The notes beneath the pieces were generated by a model. It ran no database searches. It saw only the letters and a program-made list of their open reading frames with translations, and had not been told where the DNA came from. 5,918 nucleotides of DNA from Planctomycetota bacterium (GTDB lineage Bacteria > Planctomycetota > Phycisphaerae > Sedimentisphaerales > Anaerobacaceae): contig CP070830.1 of the NCBI GenBank assembly GCA_020344865.1, positions 424,676-430,593 of the forward strand, in the 5' to 3' direction. Position numbers and translations under genes: made by a program. Positions 5,669 to 5,918 of the stretch are shown one piece after another (positions within the stretch are counted from its first letter, which is position 1; the number at the start of each line of letters is the position of its first letter).

Positions 5669-5918
5669 TTATCGAAAACGCTTCACGCGCCGATGCCGCC
5701 ACCTATACCCGTCCGGCACCAAAACCTCCGCACTCGCCTCCGTCGCGTTCCCCGAATCGTCCACCGCTTCGTAAGTTATCGTATAAACCCTCCCCGCCGC
5801 ACTTCCCGTACGCTCCGCACGCAGATATATAGACCCGTCATCGGCTATTACAATATCGTTCTTCGTCCGCCCGTCGCCCCTGCCATCATCTTCCTCGCTG
5901 CTCGTTACACCCACCAGC
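5669..5918 (-). CDS. C-terminal end of a secreted protein with a HYR-like repeat (5' end outside window)
   Basis: Eighty-two residues and a TAA stop (5671-5669) are visible; the frame is open to the window edge, and the GTG at 5914-5912 is an internal valine codon, not a start. The sequence runs LVGVTSSEEDDGRGDGRTKN, DIVIADDGSIYLRAERTG, GRVYTITYEAVDDSGNATEA, then AEVLVP. This matches the last strands of HYR-like/Ig-type beta-sandwich repeats seen at the ends of large extracellular proteins ('VTSNEPDD...GDG..NDIVI.DD..LRAER.G...GRVYTITY.A.D..GN.T.A...V.VP'). In the usual form a Cys-Gly-Asn is common at the 'D-x-S-GN' position; here it is Ser. After the last strand comes a short, very basic tail, YRWRHRRVKRFR, with no PEP-CTERM or other sorting signal. 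The main function of the protein cannot be judged from this end. Confidence 0.82.
   Translation of the reverse strand, partial: LVGVTSSEEDDGRGDGRTKNDIVIADDGSIYLRAERTGSAAGRVYTITYEAVDDSGNATEASAEVLVPDGYRWRHRRVKRFR

Overview
The window looks like chromosomal DNA from a GC-moderate, environmental Gram-negative bacterium, most plausibly a member of the Planctomycetota (Phycisphaerae/Sedimentisphaerales-like) or a close PVC relative. This placement is an inference. It rests on a small two-helix protein of the DUF6868 type, a membrane-anchored 'YRSEEGRFTVLLPGEP' protein, a HYR-like C-terminal repeat and a very large glycan-active lipoprotein. No rRNA or other marker gene settles it.

Layout: (1) 1-779, minus strand, is the N-terminal 259 residues of a type I glutamine synthetase whose 3' end lies outside the window. 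(2) 780-1027 is a divergent intergenic region with the ribosome binding sites of both flanking genes, a 10-bp tandem repeat in the glnA leader and a weak sigma70-like promoter for the rightward gene. (3) 1028-4498, plus strand, is one long gene for an exported lipoprotein of 1156 residues. It joins a glycoside hydrolase family 123-type module to a second TIM-barrel-like module that resembles clan GH-D (GH27/GH36) enzymes. (4) 4540-5088, minus strand, is a small membrane-anchored protein of unknown function, convergent with the hydrolase gene. (5) 5212-5454, minus strand, is a DUF6868-like small membrane protein with a good ribosome binding site and a near-consensus promoter. (6) 5669-5918, minus strand, is the C-terminal end of a larger, probably secreted protein with a HYR-like beta-sandwich repeat.

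The genes do not form an obvious pathway. Glutamine synthetase is housekeeping. The large lipoprotein probably removes sugars such as GalNAc or galactose from complex polysaccharides at the cell envelope. The three right-hand minus-strand genes are envelope or secreted proteins of unknown role and are not clearly one operon.

The most notable items are the two-hydrolase fusion and a strong excess of C over G on the plus strand that persists through genes of both orientations and through non-coding DNA. I found no CRISPR array, transposase, tRNA, rRNA, phage gene or recognisable defence or toxin system, and no clear sign of a new multi-gene system.
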